This document shows positions 17,001 through 25,970 of a stretch of DNA of 64,000 nt, piece after piece; position 1 is the stretch's first letter, and every line of letters begins with the position of its first letter. Position numbers and translations under genes: made by a program. Source of the DNA: Odoribacter sp. Z80 (GTDB lineage: Bacteria; Bacteroidota; Bacteroidia; Bacteroidales; Marinifilaceae); contig NZ_QWEL01000011.1 of NCBI RefSeq assembly GCF_009935865.1, forward strand, positions 1 through 64,000. Direction: 5' to 3'. The notes under the pieces are model-generated. The model saw only the letters and a program-made list of their open reading frames with translations, was not told where the DNA came from and did not search any database.

Positions 17001-19319
17001 TCAGAAAGGATAGCCTATGGCAATGTTAAATACGGATTCCCGGAAACCGCCATTATGATTCAACAACACAAACTTTTGCCCCCGGGGCAAGGAAGGGTCA
17101 CGCATTTTCACCCCTAAATCAAACCGAAGCAGAAAAAAATTGGCATCCAACCGCAAACCAATTCCGGTACCCACCGCCAACTGTTGGTAAAAATCAGCGT
17201 TCAAGTGCGCACCGGGACGGTTTTCATATCTATTAATGTTCCAGATATTACCGGCATCCAGGAACAAGGCACCTTCCAACAGCCAGAACAGTTTAAACCG
17301 GTATTCTATATTTGCCTCTAACTTAAAATCTCCGACATTGTTAGGATAACTGTCCCCAGAGGAATAAGCCCCCGGTCCGAGCGTACGGGACTGCCAGGCA
17401 CGGATACCATTGGCACCGCCGCAAAAATAAGCCTCCTCAAAAGGCAACGCCTTCATATTTCCGTAAGGATAACCACAGCCTAAAAACAAACGGTAAACTA
17501 CTGTATTGGCTTTATTCACATAATGAGAAAAACGGTATTCTCCGTCTGCTTTTACAAACTGTGCATAACGGACCCCGAGCATTTTGTGAAACTTTTCCCC
17601 GTTCTGTACGGTCCGGGGACTGCCCAGTAAACGGTCAATACCCAACAGGAAATTACCGGAAGTTTCCACATTTCCCCTGAAATAATTATAGCTTGCAGAG
17701 GTATTAACCACCTGGTCCGTATAAGTAGCAGAAAAATTAGCAGACAGAATCATGTGGTCGGTATAAGCACTTTTTACATATTCGTTCTTGAGCTCGCTGA
17801 TAAAACTGGCATCCATATAAGGCATCAAAACGTAATTCAAATCAATCAGGTCGAAATTATAATGCCATTTGTTGTCTGCTCTCCGCCAAAAATATCCGAA
17901 TTTCGCACTGGCAATCCTCCGGCGGTAGAATCGTGTATTTTCCTGGCTGTAAGACAAGGAAACAGAAGTTTTGGGAGCAAAATTCCGCCGGAATTCCGCC
18001 ATCCGGAATACAGGCATCCAGAATTGGGGGGAAATCAGTTTTAACTCCGTTCCCACTTCGGTTGCACTGAACATTTCGTTTTCTTTTAGCCTCTCCTTTT
18101 TCAAGGCACCCCAGAAACTCCACGTAATGTTCTCCCCTCCATGAAAAAGATTGCGGTGATTATAGGAAAAATTCCCCCCCACCCCGATATTACCGGAATT
18201 ATTGGTTCCTTCCAGAAAAACATTATAGGACTGCCGTTTCATCGGTGTCAACTGAATCTCGCAATCTAAGGCAGGCATACCCTCCTCATCCCAGTGTTCC
18301 TTGAAAACAATATTGATAAATTTAAACAGATTCAAAGCTTGTAAGCGGGCGTAGGAACTGGATACTTTCTGAATGTTGTATAAATCCCCTTTTTCAAACT
18401 GAAGGGTTTCGAGGATAACCTTCGGTTTAATCTTCATCCTGTCAAAATAAACAACCTCATAACCTTCACAAGGGATAATCCGGCCCAAGGAATCCTTTCC
18501 TCCGGCTATCCGTAAGGGATCATAATCCAGATTCACCCGGATATGGTTAATTCTGTACTTCCGGAAACTCATCGTATCATAAGCATTACTCACGATACTC
18601 ATGAGCAATCCGGCATGGTCGGAAAAATTGCCATTGAGGGTATCTGCATAATAATGGATAAATTTTTTCGAAAAATTAAAATACCCGTTTTTACGAAGCA
18701 TATAAGCTATCCGTTCACGTTCATCCTCGAGCACCTCCACATCCAACGGCATCTCCTTTTTCACCAAACTGTTCGCACTATCGTTCAATATCATCTGAAC
18801 CAAGCGATAACGGTCTCTTTTCCCACTGCTGAGCCAAACGGAATCCACCTGAAAATCAAACTCACCGATTTTGGTAACAGGTCCAGGTACAACCCGGTAT
18901 TCCACATACGCCTTTTTCTTTTTAAACCAGACCGAGTCTGTGACCCGGGCTTTATAATACCCTTTATTATTCAGGTAAAGCTGCAATTGCGTTTTACTTT
19001 GTTCCGTCAGGAAAGGACTGTAAATGACAGGAGCCTCACCGATAGACCTCAACCACCTGTTCAGCCATTTTTCTTCTTTTTTACCACTGAGATTATACAA
19101 ACCCAAATGGAAACGGGCCACCCCCAGGATACGGGTATTGGGACGTTGCCGGATTGCTTTTTTCAGACCGGAGGTATTGATACCCTGCTCTTCTACCTTC
19201 ACTTTCACGCGATTCAGCAGAAATTCATCCTTACCGACATAACGAGTGGGCGAACACGCAGAGAAAAAAACAAACAGGCACAGAATCAAAAATATCTTAT
19301 ATGGAACGTGCTTCTCCAA
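17001..19319 (-). CDS. TamL paralogue (BamA/TamA-family lipoprotein)
   Basis: 772 residues. The start is TTG at 19319: a TAA codon precedes it in frame and no other start lies upstream of the signal sequence. The lipobox ends at Cys22 (VFFSACSPTRYV). POTRA-type repeats (about 25-400, including YLNNKGYYKARV) are followed by an Omp85 barrel with FCGGANGIRAWQSR and the terminal motif VFNIAIGYPF. It resembles the first TamL in layout but is clearly divergent in sequence. It heads the series kinase, regulator, murU, tamB, tamL. The promoter is at 19350-19357, shared back to back with the rRNA methyltransferase gene. Confidence 0.88.
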   Translation of the reverse strand: MEKHVPYKIFLILCLFVFFSACSPTRYVGKDEFLLNRVKVKVEEQGINTSGLKKAIRQRPNTRILGVARFHLGLYNLSGKKEEKWLNRWLRSIGEAPVIYSPFLTEQSKTQLQLYLNNKGYYKARVTDSVWFKKKKAYVEYRVVPGPVTKIGEFDFQVDSVWLSSGKRDRYRLVQMILNDSANSLVKKEMPLDVEVLEDERERIAYMLRKNGYFNFSKKFIHYYADTLNGNFSDHAGLLMSIVSNAYDTMSFRKYRINHIRVNLDYDPLRIAGGKDSLGRIIPCEGYEVVYFDRMKIKPKVILETLQFEKGDLYNIQKVSSSYARLQALNLFKFINIVFKEHWDEEGMPALDCEIQLTPMKRQSYNVFLEGTNNSGNIGVGGNFSYNHRNLFHGGENITWSFWGALKKERLKENEMFSATEVGTELKLISPQFWMPVFRMAEFRRNFAPKTSVSLSYSQENTRFYRRRIASAKFGYFWRRADNKWHYNFDLIDLNYVLMPYMDASFISELKNEYVKSAYTDHMILSANFSATYTDQVVNTSASYNYFRGNVETSGNFLLGIDRLLGSPRTVQNGEKFHKMLGVRYAQFVKADGEYRFSHYVNKANTVVYRLFLGCGYPYGNMKALPFEEAYFCGGANGIRAWQSRTLGPGAYSSGDSYPNNVGDFKLEANIEYRFKLFWLLEGALFLDAGNIWNINRYENRPGAHLNADFYQQLAVGTGIGLRLDANFFLLRFDLGVKMRDPSLPRGQKFVLLNHNGGFRESVFNIAIGYPF

Positions 19320-19335
19320 TTACCAAAAATGTTAC

Positions 19336-19357
19336 TATTTTTGCAACTCCAAACTTA
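19336..19357. promoter_or_regulatory. Back-to-back -7 boxes between tamL paralogue and SpoU gene
   Basis: Plus strand TATTTTTG at 19336-19343 serves the methyltransferase; minus strand TAAGTTTG at 19357-19350 serves the tamL paralogue. The two boxes are only 6 nt apart, so the two promoters must compete for polymerase. Confidence 0.55.
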
Positions 19358-19386
19358 ACCACACTGTCATATAGCCATCTATTCGC

Positions 19387-20160
19387 ATGCTAAGCAAACA
19401 GGTAACAAAAATAGTCCAAAACCTTGAAAAAAAGAAATTCAGGGAGAAATATAATCTTTTTAAAACAGAGGGAGAAAAATTGGTGGATGAGTTGCTTCAC
19501 TCTTCTTTGAAAATCCATACAATCATAGGTTCTCCCGACTGGATTGCCGCCCATCAATCCCTGTTGTCCGGCATCCCCGTCCACGAGGCCGACGAACGGG
19601 AAATGCACGGCATCTCCAATTTCCAATCTTTACCGGAAGTCATCGCACTGGCAGAAATTCCCCGGTACACGTTTCAGGAACCGGAAATCTGCCGTTCCCT
19701 TTCGCTGGTTTTAAACGGAATACAGGACCCCGGTAATCTGGGCACTATTTTAAGGGTAGCGGACTGGTTTGGCATACGCCATGTTTTTTGTGACCGGGAT
19801 TGTGCCGGGGTTTATAATTCCAAAACCGTACAGGCAAGCATGGGAGCTGTATTCCGGGTCAAAACCTTTTATACGGACCTTTCCGTATTATTGAAACAAT
19901 TCAAGGGAAAGGGAAACTTCTCCATCTTCGGCACATTTTTAGACGGAGAAAATATATACCGGGCTCCTCTTGCCAGACAAGGATTTATTGTCATGGGAAA
20001 TGAAGGAAAAGGGATTTCTGCGGAAATGGAAGCTTTAACAGACTGTAAACTGACCATTCCAAGTTTTGCCAACACCCCGGAATCCACCGAATCCCTGAAT
20101 GTAGGAGTAGCCACCGGCATTATCTTATCAGAATTTAAAAGAAGAACTATTGAACAATAA
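19387..20160 (+). CDS. SpoU/TrmH-family RNA 2'-O-methyltransferase
   Basis: 257 residues. The N-terminal substrate-binding domain (1-95) precedes a SPOUT domain with motif 1 NGIQDPGNLGTILRVADWFG, motif 2 FIVMGNEGKGIS and motif 3 IPSFANTPESTESLNVGVAT, which together form the knotted AdoMet site. The target is probably a ribose in 23S rRNA or tRNA; the exact nucleotide cannot be read from the sequence. A separate paralogue in this window (36.8 kb) is the RlmB type. It is followed 11 nt later by the porT-like gene. Confidence 0.9.
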   Translation: MLSKQVTKIVQNLEKKKFREKYNLFKTEGEKLVDELLHSSLKIHTIIGSPDWIAAHQSLLSGIPVHEADEREMHGISNFQSLPEVIALAEIPRYTFQEPEICRSLSLVLNGIQDPGNLGTILRVADWFGIRHVFCDRDCAGVYNSKTVQASMGAVFRVKTFYTDLSVLLKQFKGKGNFSIFGTFLDGENIYRAPLARQGFIVMGNEGKGISAEMEALTDCKLTIPSFANTPESTESLNVGVATGIILSEFKRRTIEQ

Positions 20161-20171
20161 ATGATGTAATT

Positions 20172-20759
20172 ATGAAAAAAATTCTACTCTTTTTGTTTCT
20201 CTGTACCTGCGGGTACGGAGCAATGGCCCAGCTCCCCGTCAATGTCGGGATACACGGAGGCATATCCAGCAATCGCATTAAAGTAAAAGACATTCCTAAT
20301 ACACTGGGAACCCGTGCCCATTCCGGTTATATGGTAGGAGCTTTTGCACGGTTGAACTTAGGAAAAATCTATATAGAACCTGCCCTCAACTATTCTCATA
20401 AAGAAAGTATATGGGAAACCGAAGAAAGTATAAGTACAACGACCGCAACCGAGCAGGTTAACCACAACATCAAGCTAAATTCTTTTGATATTCCCGTTAT
20501 GTTGGGATTTGAGGTACTCGACATCTCCGTACTGAAACTAAGGACCTATCTCGGACCCGTCGTTTCTTTTCCGAAACTGAAAGATATAAAACAACTATCC
20601 GATTCCGAAAAGACCAATTGGCACGGGAAACTGGGCGTAGGCATAGACGTATGGAAACTGACTTTTGACATAGATTACGAAAAGGCCTTTAAAAACCTGG
20701 GACATAACCTGAAAGCTCTCCGCTCATTCAATTTCACCTTAGGTTTTAAAATCATCTGA
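20172..20759 (+). CDS. Outer-membrane beta-barrel protein, PorT family
   Basis: 195 residues with a signal peptide (LLFLFLCTCGYGAMAQ) and alternating beta strands ending in the aromatic pattern FNFTLGFKII, as in the small barrels of the PorT/OprF-like group (outer membrane beta-barrel domain). PorT proper is a T9SS component, but many proteins of this family are not, and this one is not specific enough to name. It is probably cotranscribed with the upstream methyltransferase. Confidence 0.75.
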   Translation: MKKILLFLFLCTCGYGAMAQLPVNVGIHGGISSNRIKVKDIPNTLGTRAHSGYMVGAFARLNLGKIYIEPALNYSHKESIWETEESISTTTATEQVNHNIKLNSFDIPVMLGFEVLDISVLKLRTYLGPVVSFPKLKDIKQLSDSEKTNWHGKLGVGIDVWKLTFDIDYEKAFKNLGHNLKALRSFNFTLGFKII

Positions 20760-20791
20760 TTTCTGCTTCCGCCTTTTCACAAACACAAAGA

Positions 20792-20837
20792 AAAACCGGC
20801 CTCTCTACATCCGTAACGTATGAAAGAGGCCGGTTTT
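20792..20837. terminator. Bidirectional terminator
   Basis: AAAACCGGCCTCT and AGAGGCCGGTTTT pair perfectly over 13 bp around a 20-nt loop, followed by C and six T. It separates the convergent porT-like gene and the GH89 gene. Confidence 0.9.
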
Positions 20838-20853
20838 CTTTTTTCCGTTTTCA

Positions 20854-23022
20854 CTACATCCCACTCTTGGTTTTCGGAAATACTTTACGGAAAATTGCTT
20901 TTGCCGTAGGCACCGGGGCAGCCTGAGTTTTCACCGGATAATTTTTCCTTTCCAGGGTCCAGGGATTTTCCTGTTCATACCAATCTATGGCCGGCATTTC
21001 TTCCCCATCTAAGCGGGCCTGCATATTTCCAATCCAGGCTTCCCACCTCGGATAATAGAAATCCCGCAGCAAGCCGGCCCATTCGCGGTGAGCATAATCC
21101 CGCAAACCTCCTTTATCGGCAGCATGCTTGTTCCCCCAAACGGTAATTTGAGTACGGGCGTTCCATTCATACAGTTCTTTTGCCTTTTCATCCGCACCGA
21201 TCTTCTTGGCCTGCTCCAGCCAGGGCCCTACCATAAATTCCGGACGGGTGGAAAGCAGACTGTCCTGCAATAGTATCAAAGCCAGGAATTCCCGGCTTTT
21301 TTGTCCGAAAGAACTTTTATCCCCCGCTTTGAATGCTTCCACCATCTCTTTCTGCAAGCCATTTCCATAGTCTGCAAGGGTTTGGCGTACCACATCTATC
21401 AAATCGTATTCAAAATTATTGTTTCCTTCATATTTCTCTGCCACCTGCAACATACACTCCGCAGCCTCACGGAAATCCCTGGCATTATAGAACATCTGGG
21501 CAGACCCCCAGGAGGAAACGCTCCGGATGGTTTCCCCCGGACGGGCACAAAACACAGATTCCGTAGTTCCCTGACGTATTTCAGGGCAGTTATAGGCCGT
21601 AGCAGCCATAATCTCCCACGCTTTCAACAACATCGGATCTTCCGTTCCATAACGGGCCTTCACATATCCCTTTACCCATTCTTCTTTTGTAAACTTTTCT
21701 TTTCTCCAGGGGAGTTCTAACAACAACTCATACATCACCGGGTTATTTTCTATTCCCTCCATCGTAATACCAACCCCTTGCATTGTTTTTCTGTTGGGAT
21801 GCTGGCAGGCGTTATAAAAACTATTGATAACACGGTCCATACGTCCATACATGCCGACATTTCCTCCGTAATTCAACAGCATGCAATACAGCCAGTCGTG
21901 TTGCTTATACCCTTTTTCACGGTACCAGGGCGACTCAGCATCTCCCCACATGGGACGGTTCTCGGAAGACAAATCCAGCACCAACATATCTCCGGCCGGC
22001 AAACTGTCTATCATAGCCGGTCTGGGATTCGCCTGCCAGGCCTGAATGACCCAGACAGCCTCCGGATTGGCCTGTTTCATGGCTCCCCATATTGCTTTCC
22101 CCGCAGTCTCTAAGTCCACTCCGTCCGTGTTCCCTCCCTCATGAAACGGGTCCATGCTATAAAAACGGGCTTTGCCGTATAAACGTTCCATTTCCGCATA
22201 ATACAAAGCAGCTATTTTACTGAAAGCAGGGTCTTCAGGCTGCAAAAAAGCAGGTCGCCGGAAACCGCACCATGTACCCGGATCCGCAACATTTAACCTT
22301 AATCTTTCAGCCGCATCGGCAGGGATCATACCGGCATATCCCGGAAAAACAGGTTCAATGCCAAACTCACGCATACGCTTCAGAATCTTATGCTGCAATG
22401 CCATCTGTTGTTTGTACCAGCTGTCAGGATTAGGGCCACCCCATCCTTCCAGGTTATTCATATACCACCAGGCCAGAAAACCCGGACCGGCAATGAAACG
22501 ATCGATGGCCTCCCGGTCATACCCCAACTGCTTCAATACATTAAACCATACCATCTCCATGCCGGTAATCGCCAAAGGCATATTCACCCCATGCAAAGCC
22601 ATCCAGTCAATCTCTTTTTCCCAACGCTCCCAATCCCAAAAAGCCATAGAATAAGAGTAGGTGCAATAATTTAAATTGTAACGGTAAGGCATCCGGGTTT
22701 CATGTCTTTCCTTCTGCATCACTGCCGGCAATTCTTCCGGCAATTCCGCCTGCATACCGTTCCAGGAAAGATGAATCCCGGCATAATATTTTAAATACCA
22801 ATTAATCCCGGTAGCAATACTCACATAGTTATTTCCCCTCACAACTACCTTTCTCCCCTGTTGGTCCAACTCGAAAAAATCCACCGCCGATTCTTTCAGT
22901 TCCGTTTTAAATTTGGCAGAAGCCCCTTTATCTATTCTTTCCAACAGACGGTCCACCGGATTGCTTTTTCCGAACAGGCAAGCAAAAGTGCATACCACCA
23001 CTAAAATCACATATTTCATCAT
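20854..23022 (-). CDS. Alpha-N-acetylglucosaminidase, GH89 (NAGLU-like)
   Basis: 722 residues with a signal peptide (YVILVVVCTFACLFG). The full GH89 plan is present: N-terminal carbohydrate-binding fold, a catalytic barrel from about residue 100 to 440, and an all-helical C-terminal domain. DPFHEGG places the acid/base Glu at about 295 and MEGIENNPVMYELLLELPW the nucleophile Glu at about 422, matching the two catalytic Glu of human NAGLU and clostridial GH89. It removes terminal alpha-linked GlcNAc, as in gastric mucin O-glycans or heparan sulfate. It is a stand-alone gene with its own consensus promoter. Confidence 0.93.
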   Translation of the reverse strand: MMKYVILVVVCTFACLFGKSNPVDRLLERIDKGASAKFKTELKESAVDFFELDQQGRKVVVRGNNYVSIATGINWYLKYYAGIHLSWNGMQAELPEELPAVMQKERHETRMPYRYNLNYCTYSYSMAFWDWERWEKEIDWMALHGVNMPLAITGMEMVWFNVLKQLGYDREAIDRFIAGPGFLAWWYMNNLEGWGGPNPDSWYKQQMALQHKILKRMREFGIEPVFPGYAGMIPADAAERLRLNVADPGTWCGFRRPAFLQPEDPAFSKIAALYYAEMERLYGKARFYSMDPFHEGGNTDGVDLETAGKAIWGAMKQANPEAVWVIQAWQANPRPAMIDSLPAGDMLVLDLSSENRPMWGDAESPWYREKGYKQHDWLYCMLLNYGGNVGMYGRMDRVINSFYNACQHPNRKTMQGVGITMEGIENNPVMYELLLELPWRKEKFTKEEWVKGYVKARYGTEDPMLLKAWEIMAATAYNCPEIRQGTTESVFCARPGETIRSVSSWGSAQMFYNARDFREAAECMLQVAEKYEGNNNFEYDLIDVVRQTLADYGNGLQKEMVEAFKAGDKSSFGQKSREFLALILLQDSLLSTRPEFMVGPWLEQAKKIGADEKAKELYEWNARTQITVWGNKHAADKGGLRDYAHREWAGLLRDFYYPRWEAWIGNMQARLDGEEMPAIDWYEQENPWTLERKNYPVKTQAAPVPTAKAIFRKVFPKTKSGM

Positions 23023-23064
23023 CTTTCGTTTATTTTTTCATTAATTTCCACGATTTAATCCATA

Positions 23065-23095
23065 CAAAAATAACCAAATTTGCAAACTCAGCAAA
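23065..23095 (-). promoter_or_regulatory. Promoter of the GH89 gene
   Basis: On the minus strand TTTG (23095-23092), 19-nt spacer, TATTTTTG (23072-23065): an exact consensus match with a leader of about 35 nt. Confidence 0.8.
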
Positions 23096-23150
23096 AAGCC
23101 GGCTGCTTTTCTCTATATCCGTACCAATACATCATTTTTCTCTTTCAACA

Positions 23151-23182
23151 CTTGTTTTTTCAGATTTTTTACTTTTCCTTTG
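23151..23182 (+). promoter_or_regulatory. Promoter of the methionine operon
   Basis: CTTG at 23151-23154 lies 20 nt before TTCCTTTG at 23175-23182, a one-mismatch -7 box. Transcription would start near 23189, just upstream of the riboswitch. Confidence 0.55.
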
Positions 23183-23214
23183 CAACATCAATTCAATCCT
23201 TAAGAAAGATTGTT

Positions 23215-23322
23215 TGAATTATAAAGAGGAGTTGAGAGACTGGGCTCTGTGAAACTCCGACAACCTCCGGGACTTTCCCGAAAGGTGCCAAAACCCGACC
23301 TGAACACAGGAGTTATAATTTA
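23215..23322 (+). promoter_or_regulatory. SAM-I (S-box) riboswitch
   Basis: The S-box core is recognisable: AGAGGAGTTGAGAGACTGG, then GAAACTCCGACAACCTCCGG, the P3/P4 segment AAGGTGCCAAAACCCGACC, and a closing P1 helix of nine pairs between 23215-23223 and 23314-23322 (AATTATA with TATAATT, plus wobble and end pairs). It binds S-adenosylmethionine. No T-run terminator follows directly. Instead the 3' strand of P1 ends 12 nt before a short ORF at 23335, so control may act on translation of that ORF or on downstream RNA structure. The operon behind it makes homocysteine and methionine. Confidence 0.93.
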
Positions 23323-23334
23323 AAACAAAAAAAG

Positions 23335-23436
23335 ATGAAAAAAACAGATGCCTTTTCTTATTCCATTTGCCTAAAACAGGATTTCAAATTTTTCTGTCCT
23401 TTCATATCTTCTATGGATATGCGCTGCATGCGCTAA
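23335..23436 (+). CDS. Candidate 33-residue leader peptide, Met/Cys-rich end
   Basis: ATG at 23335 follows an A-rich stretch right after the riboswitch. The product is 33 residues ending in SSMDMRCMR, with Met27, Met29, Cys31 and Met32 in the last seven positions and Cys12 and Cys21 earlier. Clustered Met and Cys codons directly before the stop, ahead of a methionine operon, are the layout of an amino-acid-sensing leader peptide. No protein domain is recognised. Alternatively the ORF is chance, since one of this length is not rare in AT-rich leader DNA. Confidence 0.5.
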   Translation: MKKTDAFSYSICLKQDFKFFCPFISSMDMRCMR

Positions 23437-23498
23437 ATTCTTTTTATCTCCAGATCAAATCATTTGCTCAGTTACCAGGTAATTGAAAACAAATCACA

Positions 23499-23561
23499 GG
23501 ATTAAACCTTGTTGTGTTTAACCGATTCCATAGCGGGTGCCTGATTTAAAGCCACCACCCG
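23499..23561 (+). other. Two hairpins between leader ORF and first enzyme gene
   Basis: GG(A)TTAAAC at 23499-23507 pairs with GTTTAACC at 23516-23523; CGGGTG at 23534-23539 pairs with CACCCG at 23556-23561. Neither is followed by a T-run, so they are not simple terminators. They could be control or mRNA-stability structures responding to the leader ORF. Confidence 0.35.
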
Positions 23562-23590
23562 TATTGTCTAATCCAAGCCTGTTTGTAAAG

Positions 23591-24730
23591 ATGAAAACAT
23601 ACGCAGAAATTAATGAAAAAATAAAAAAAGGAACAGCTGTCGTTTTGACTGCCGAGGAAGTTTCCGAAATGGCTAAAACGCTGTCTCCAAAAGAAATTGC
23701 AGAAAAAGTGGATGTCGTCACCACAGCCACTTTCGGAGCCATGTGTTCCTCCGGAGCCTTCCTTAACTTCGGACATGCCAATCCTCCCATCCGCATGGAA
23801 AGAATCGAACTGAACGGAGTCCGGGTCAGCGGAGGATTGGCCGCAGTGGATACTTATGTCGGAGCAACCGACTGCAATCCTTCCTCCCCTGCTTACGGAG
23901 GCGCCCACATCATTGAAGATTTAGTCAACGGCAAAGAGATTGCCCTGGAAGCCTGGGGAAAAGGAACGGATTGTTATCCACGTAAGCATATCAAAGCCAT
24001 TATTACCAAGGACAGCATCAACGAAGCCATCCTTTACAATCCCCGCAATGCTTACCAGAATTACAATGTAGCCACCAATACCACCGACCAGATTAAATAC
24101 ACCTACATGGGTACTTTATTGCCAAAGATGCGAAATGCTTCTTACAGCTCAGCCGGAGAACTCTCGCCTTTGTTAAACGACCCGGAATGCCGTACCATCG
24201 GTTTGGGCACCCATATTTTCCTGTGTGGCACAGAGGGATATGTTACTTGGAACGGGACACAGTTTCATTCAACTAAAGCCGTCAACGAATACGGAATACC
24301 TACAAGCAATGCCCGGACAATAGCAGTAATCGGCGACTTGAAAAACATGACAACAAAATATTTGCGGGGTGCCTATATTGAAAAATATGGAGTCACTCTT
24401 TATGTGGGCATCGGAATCCCCATCCCTGTTTTAGATGAGGATATGGCCCGCCGGTTGTCTATACGGAACGATCAGATCGAAACTACGGTCGTGGATTACG
24501 GAAACGGAAACCAACCCTTAGGAAAGACAAATTATGCAGCTTTACAAAGCGGAACAATAGAGATAAACGGACACAAGGTGCGGACAGCCCCCCTCTCCAG
24601 CCTGGCTAAAGCCCGGGAAATCGCAGCTATTCTGAAAAGCTGGATCCGGAAAGGCGATTTCCTGCTTTCCGAACCGGTACGGCCGATGCCTGTCCATACC
24701 AGTTTAAAAGCACTGACAGGAGAAGATTAA
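23591..24730 (+). CDS. L-aspartate semialdehyde sulfurtransferase (COG1900/DUF39)
   Basis: 379 residues from the ATG at 23591, because the 18 codons of open frame upstream overlap the leader hairpin and do not resemble the family. It is the DUF39 homocysteine biosynthesis enzyme: with a ferredoxin partner it inserts sulfide into aspartate semialdehyde to give homocysteine. Conserved cysteines are Cys52 (FGAMCSSGAFLNFG), Cys95 (GATDCNPSSPAYGG) and Cys128 (GKGTDCYPRKH); Cys52 and Cys128 appear to match the pair reported as essential in the methanogen homologue. It lacks the CBS domains found in some archaeal members. It lies 48 nt before the NIL-ferredoxin gene. Confidence 0.9.
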   Translation: MKTYAEINEKIKKGTAVVLTAEEVSEMAKTLSPKEIAEKVDVVTTATFGAMCSSGAFLNFGHANPPIRMERIELNGVRVSGGLAAVDTYVGATDCNPSSPAYGGAHIIEDLVNGKEIALEAWGKGTDCYPRKHIKAIITKDSINEAILYNPRNAYQNYNVATNTTDQIKYTYMGTLLPKMRNASYSSAGELSPLLNDPECRTIGLGTHIFLCGTEGYVTWNGTQFHSTKAVNEYGIPTSNARTIAVIGDLKNMTTKYLRGAYIEKYGVTLYVGIGIPIPVLDEDMARRLSIRNDQIETTVVDYGNGNQPLGKTNYAALQSGTIEINGHKVRTAPLSSLAKAREIAAILKSWIRKGDFLLSEPVRPMPVHTSLKALTGED

Positions 24731-24778
24731 CTCTTAGTCCCATTTAAAATCTGTGTCGAACTTCGTAATCCAAAAAAC

Positions 24779-25189
24779 ATGATAAAAAAAGTTGTACTAT
24801 CTTTTCCGGTAGACGCCACCGACAGGTCTTTAACCTATGATTTGGTTAAATTATACGATATTAAAATCAATATCCTGAAAGCAGAAATCCAGGCCGGAAA
24901 ATCCGGGAACCTGCTGGTCGAACTGGAAGCTGGAGAAGATATGCTGAACCAGGGCATAGCCTATCTGAAAGAAAATGGCGTATCCGTCAGTCCGGTGTCC
25001 AGCAAAGTTTCTTTCGACGAATCTCTGTGTATTGACTGCGGCAACTGTGTATCGGCTTGTTTCTCACATGCACTGACCATCGGAGCTCCGGACTGGAAGC
25101 TGCATTTCAATCCGGAAAAATGCATCGCTTGCAAACTTTGCCTGAAAGCCTGCCCGTTAAAACTATTCAGAATTGAATTCGCCGAATAA
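24779..25189 (+). CDS. NIL-domain ferredoxin for homocysteine synthesis
   Basis: 136 residues. An N-terminal NIL domain (1-75), the ligand-binding fold also found on methionine ABC transporters, is joined to a two-cluster ferredoxin: Cys84-87-90-94 (CIDCGNCVSAC) and Cys115-118-121-125 (CIACKLCLKAC), each CxxCxxCxxxC binding a [4Fe-4S]. It supplies electrons to the DUF39 enzyme. Gene order DUF39, NIL-ferredoxin, UPF0280 repeats the functional set known from methanogens and sulfide-rich anaerobes. It lies 3 nt before the next gene. Confidence 0.92.
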   Translation: MIKKVVLSFPVDATDRSLTYDLVKLYDIKINILKAEIQAGKSGNLLVELEAGEDMLNQGIAYLKENGVSVSPVSSKVSFDESLCIDCGNCVSACFSHALTIGAPDWKLHFNPEKCIACKLCLKACPLKLFRIEFAE

Positions 25190-25192
25190 CGG

Positions 25193-25945
25193 ATGGAATA
25201 CGTCAAACGTACATACCGCCGGCATTTCAGCCAGGACCGATGGGCCTGTTTTGTTGTCCAACACAAGGAATCGGATTTGTGGATCGGCATAGATAAAGCC
25301 TCCTGGAATCCGGACATGGTTATTTTCTCCGAACGGTTCATCCGCCAACTAAGGCAAGAGATGGATCTCTGGATAGCAAAACACCCGGACTATGGTAGGG
25401 CTTTAGCCCCCTATCCTGCCCCTCCTGCAGCCCCGGAGATATTCGGGGAAATGTCTGCCGTGGCCGAAAAAAGCGGTATCGGCCCGATGAGTGCAGTAGC
25501 CGGAGCGGTAGCCCGCAAATTAGGCGAAGCGCTACAAAAACAATTTCCGGTCAGGGAAGTCCTGATTGAAAACGGAGGAGACATTTATGCGGTCTTGAAC
25601 CAGGACATGGATATTGCCGTTTTCGCCGGCAATTCTCCGCTTTCGGAAAAAGTCGGATTGCACATAGAAGCACCATACACCCCCATCGGCATCTGTACTT
25701 CATCCGGCACGGTAGGCCCCTCCCTGAGTTTCGGGAAAGCGGATGCCGTGATGGTCATCTGCCGGGACGCATTGTTGGCCGATACCTATGCAACAGCTTT
25801 TGCCAATACCATCCAAACGGTTCATGACATCGCACCTTGTATCGGAAAAATCAGTAAACACCCGGATATTTTATCGGCAATTGCCATCAAAGAAGACAAA
25901 ATAGGAATCTGCGGAAAATTTGAACTAAAACTATTTAATCAGTGA
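25193..25945 (+). CDS. UPF0280 (COG2122) ApbE-like protein, homocysteine pathway
   Basis: 250 residues, spanning the whole UPF0280 family: conserved [20 protein letters not shown], then [11 protein letters not shown] and [20 protein letters not shown]. The fold is related to the flavin transferase ApbE, but a flavin-transfer role is not established. In methanogens the third gene of the set is needed for, or assists, homocysteine formation from sulfide, perhaps in sulfur delivery. Here the tight spacing (3 nt upstream, 25 nt to metH) places it in the same operon, which supports that role. Confidence 0.88.
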   Translation: MEYVKRTYRRHFSQDRWACFVVQHKESDLWIGIDKASWNPDMVIFSERFIRQLRQEMDLWIAKHPDYGRALAPYPAPPAAPEIFGEMSAVAEKSGIGPMSAVAGAVARKLGEALQKQFPVREVLIENGGDIYAVLNQDMDIAVFAGNSPLSEKVGLHIEAPYTPIGICTSSGTVGPSLSFGKADAVMVICRDALLADTYATAFANTIQTVHDIAPCIGKISKHPDILSAIAIKEDKIGICGKFELKLFNQ

Positions 25946-25970
25946 CCAGCCAAACACTTACATACCACTT

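Noticed and set aside
23537-23590. Earlier start for the DUF39 gene (MPDLKPPP)
   Set aside because: The family begins near MKTYAEINEK; the extension overlaps a hairpin.
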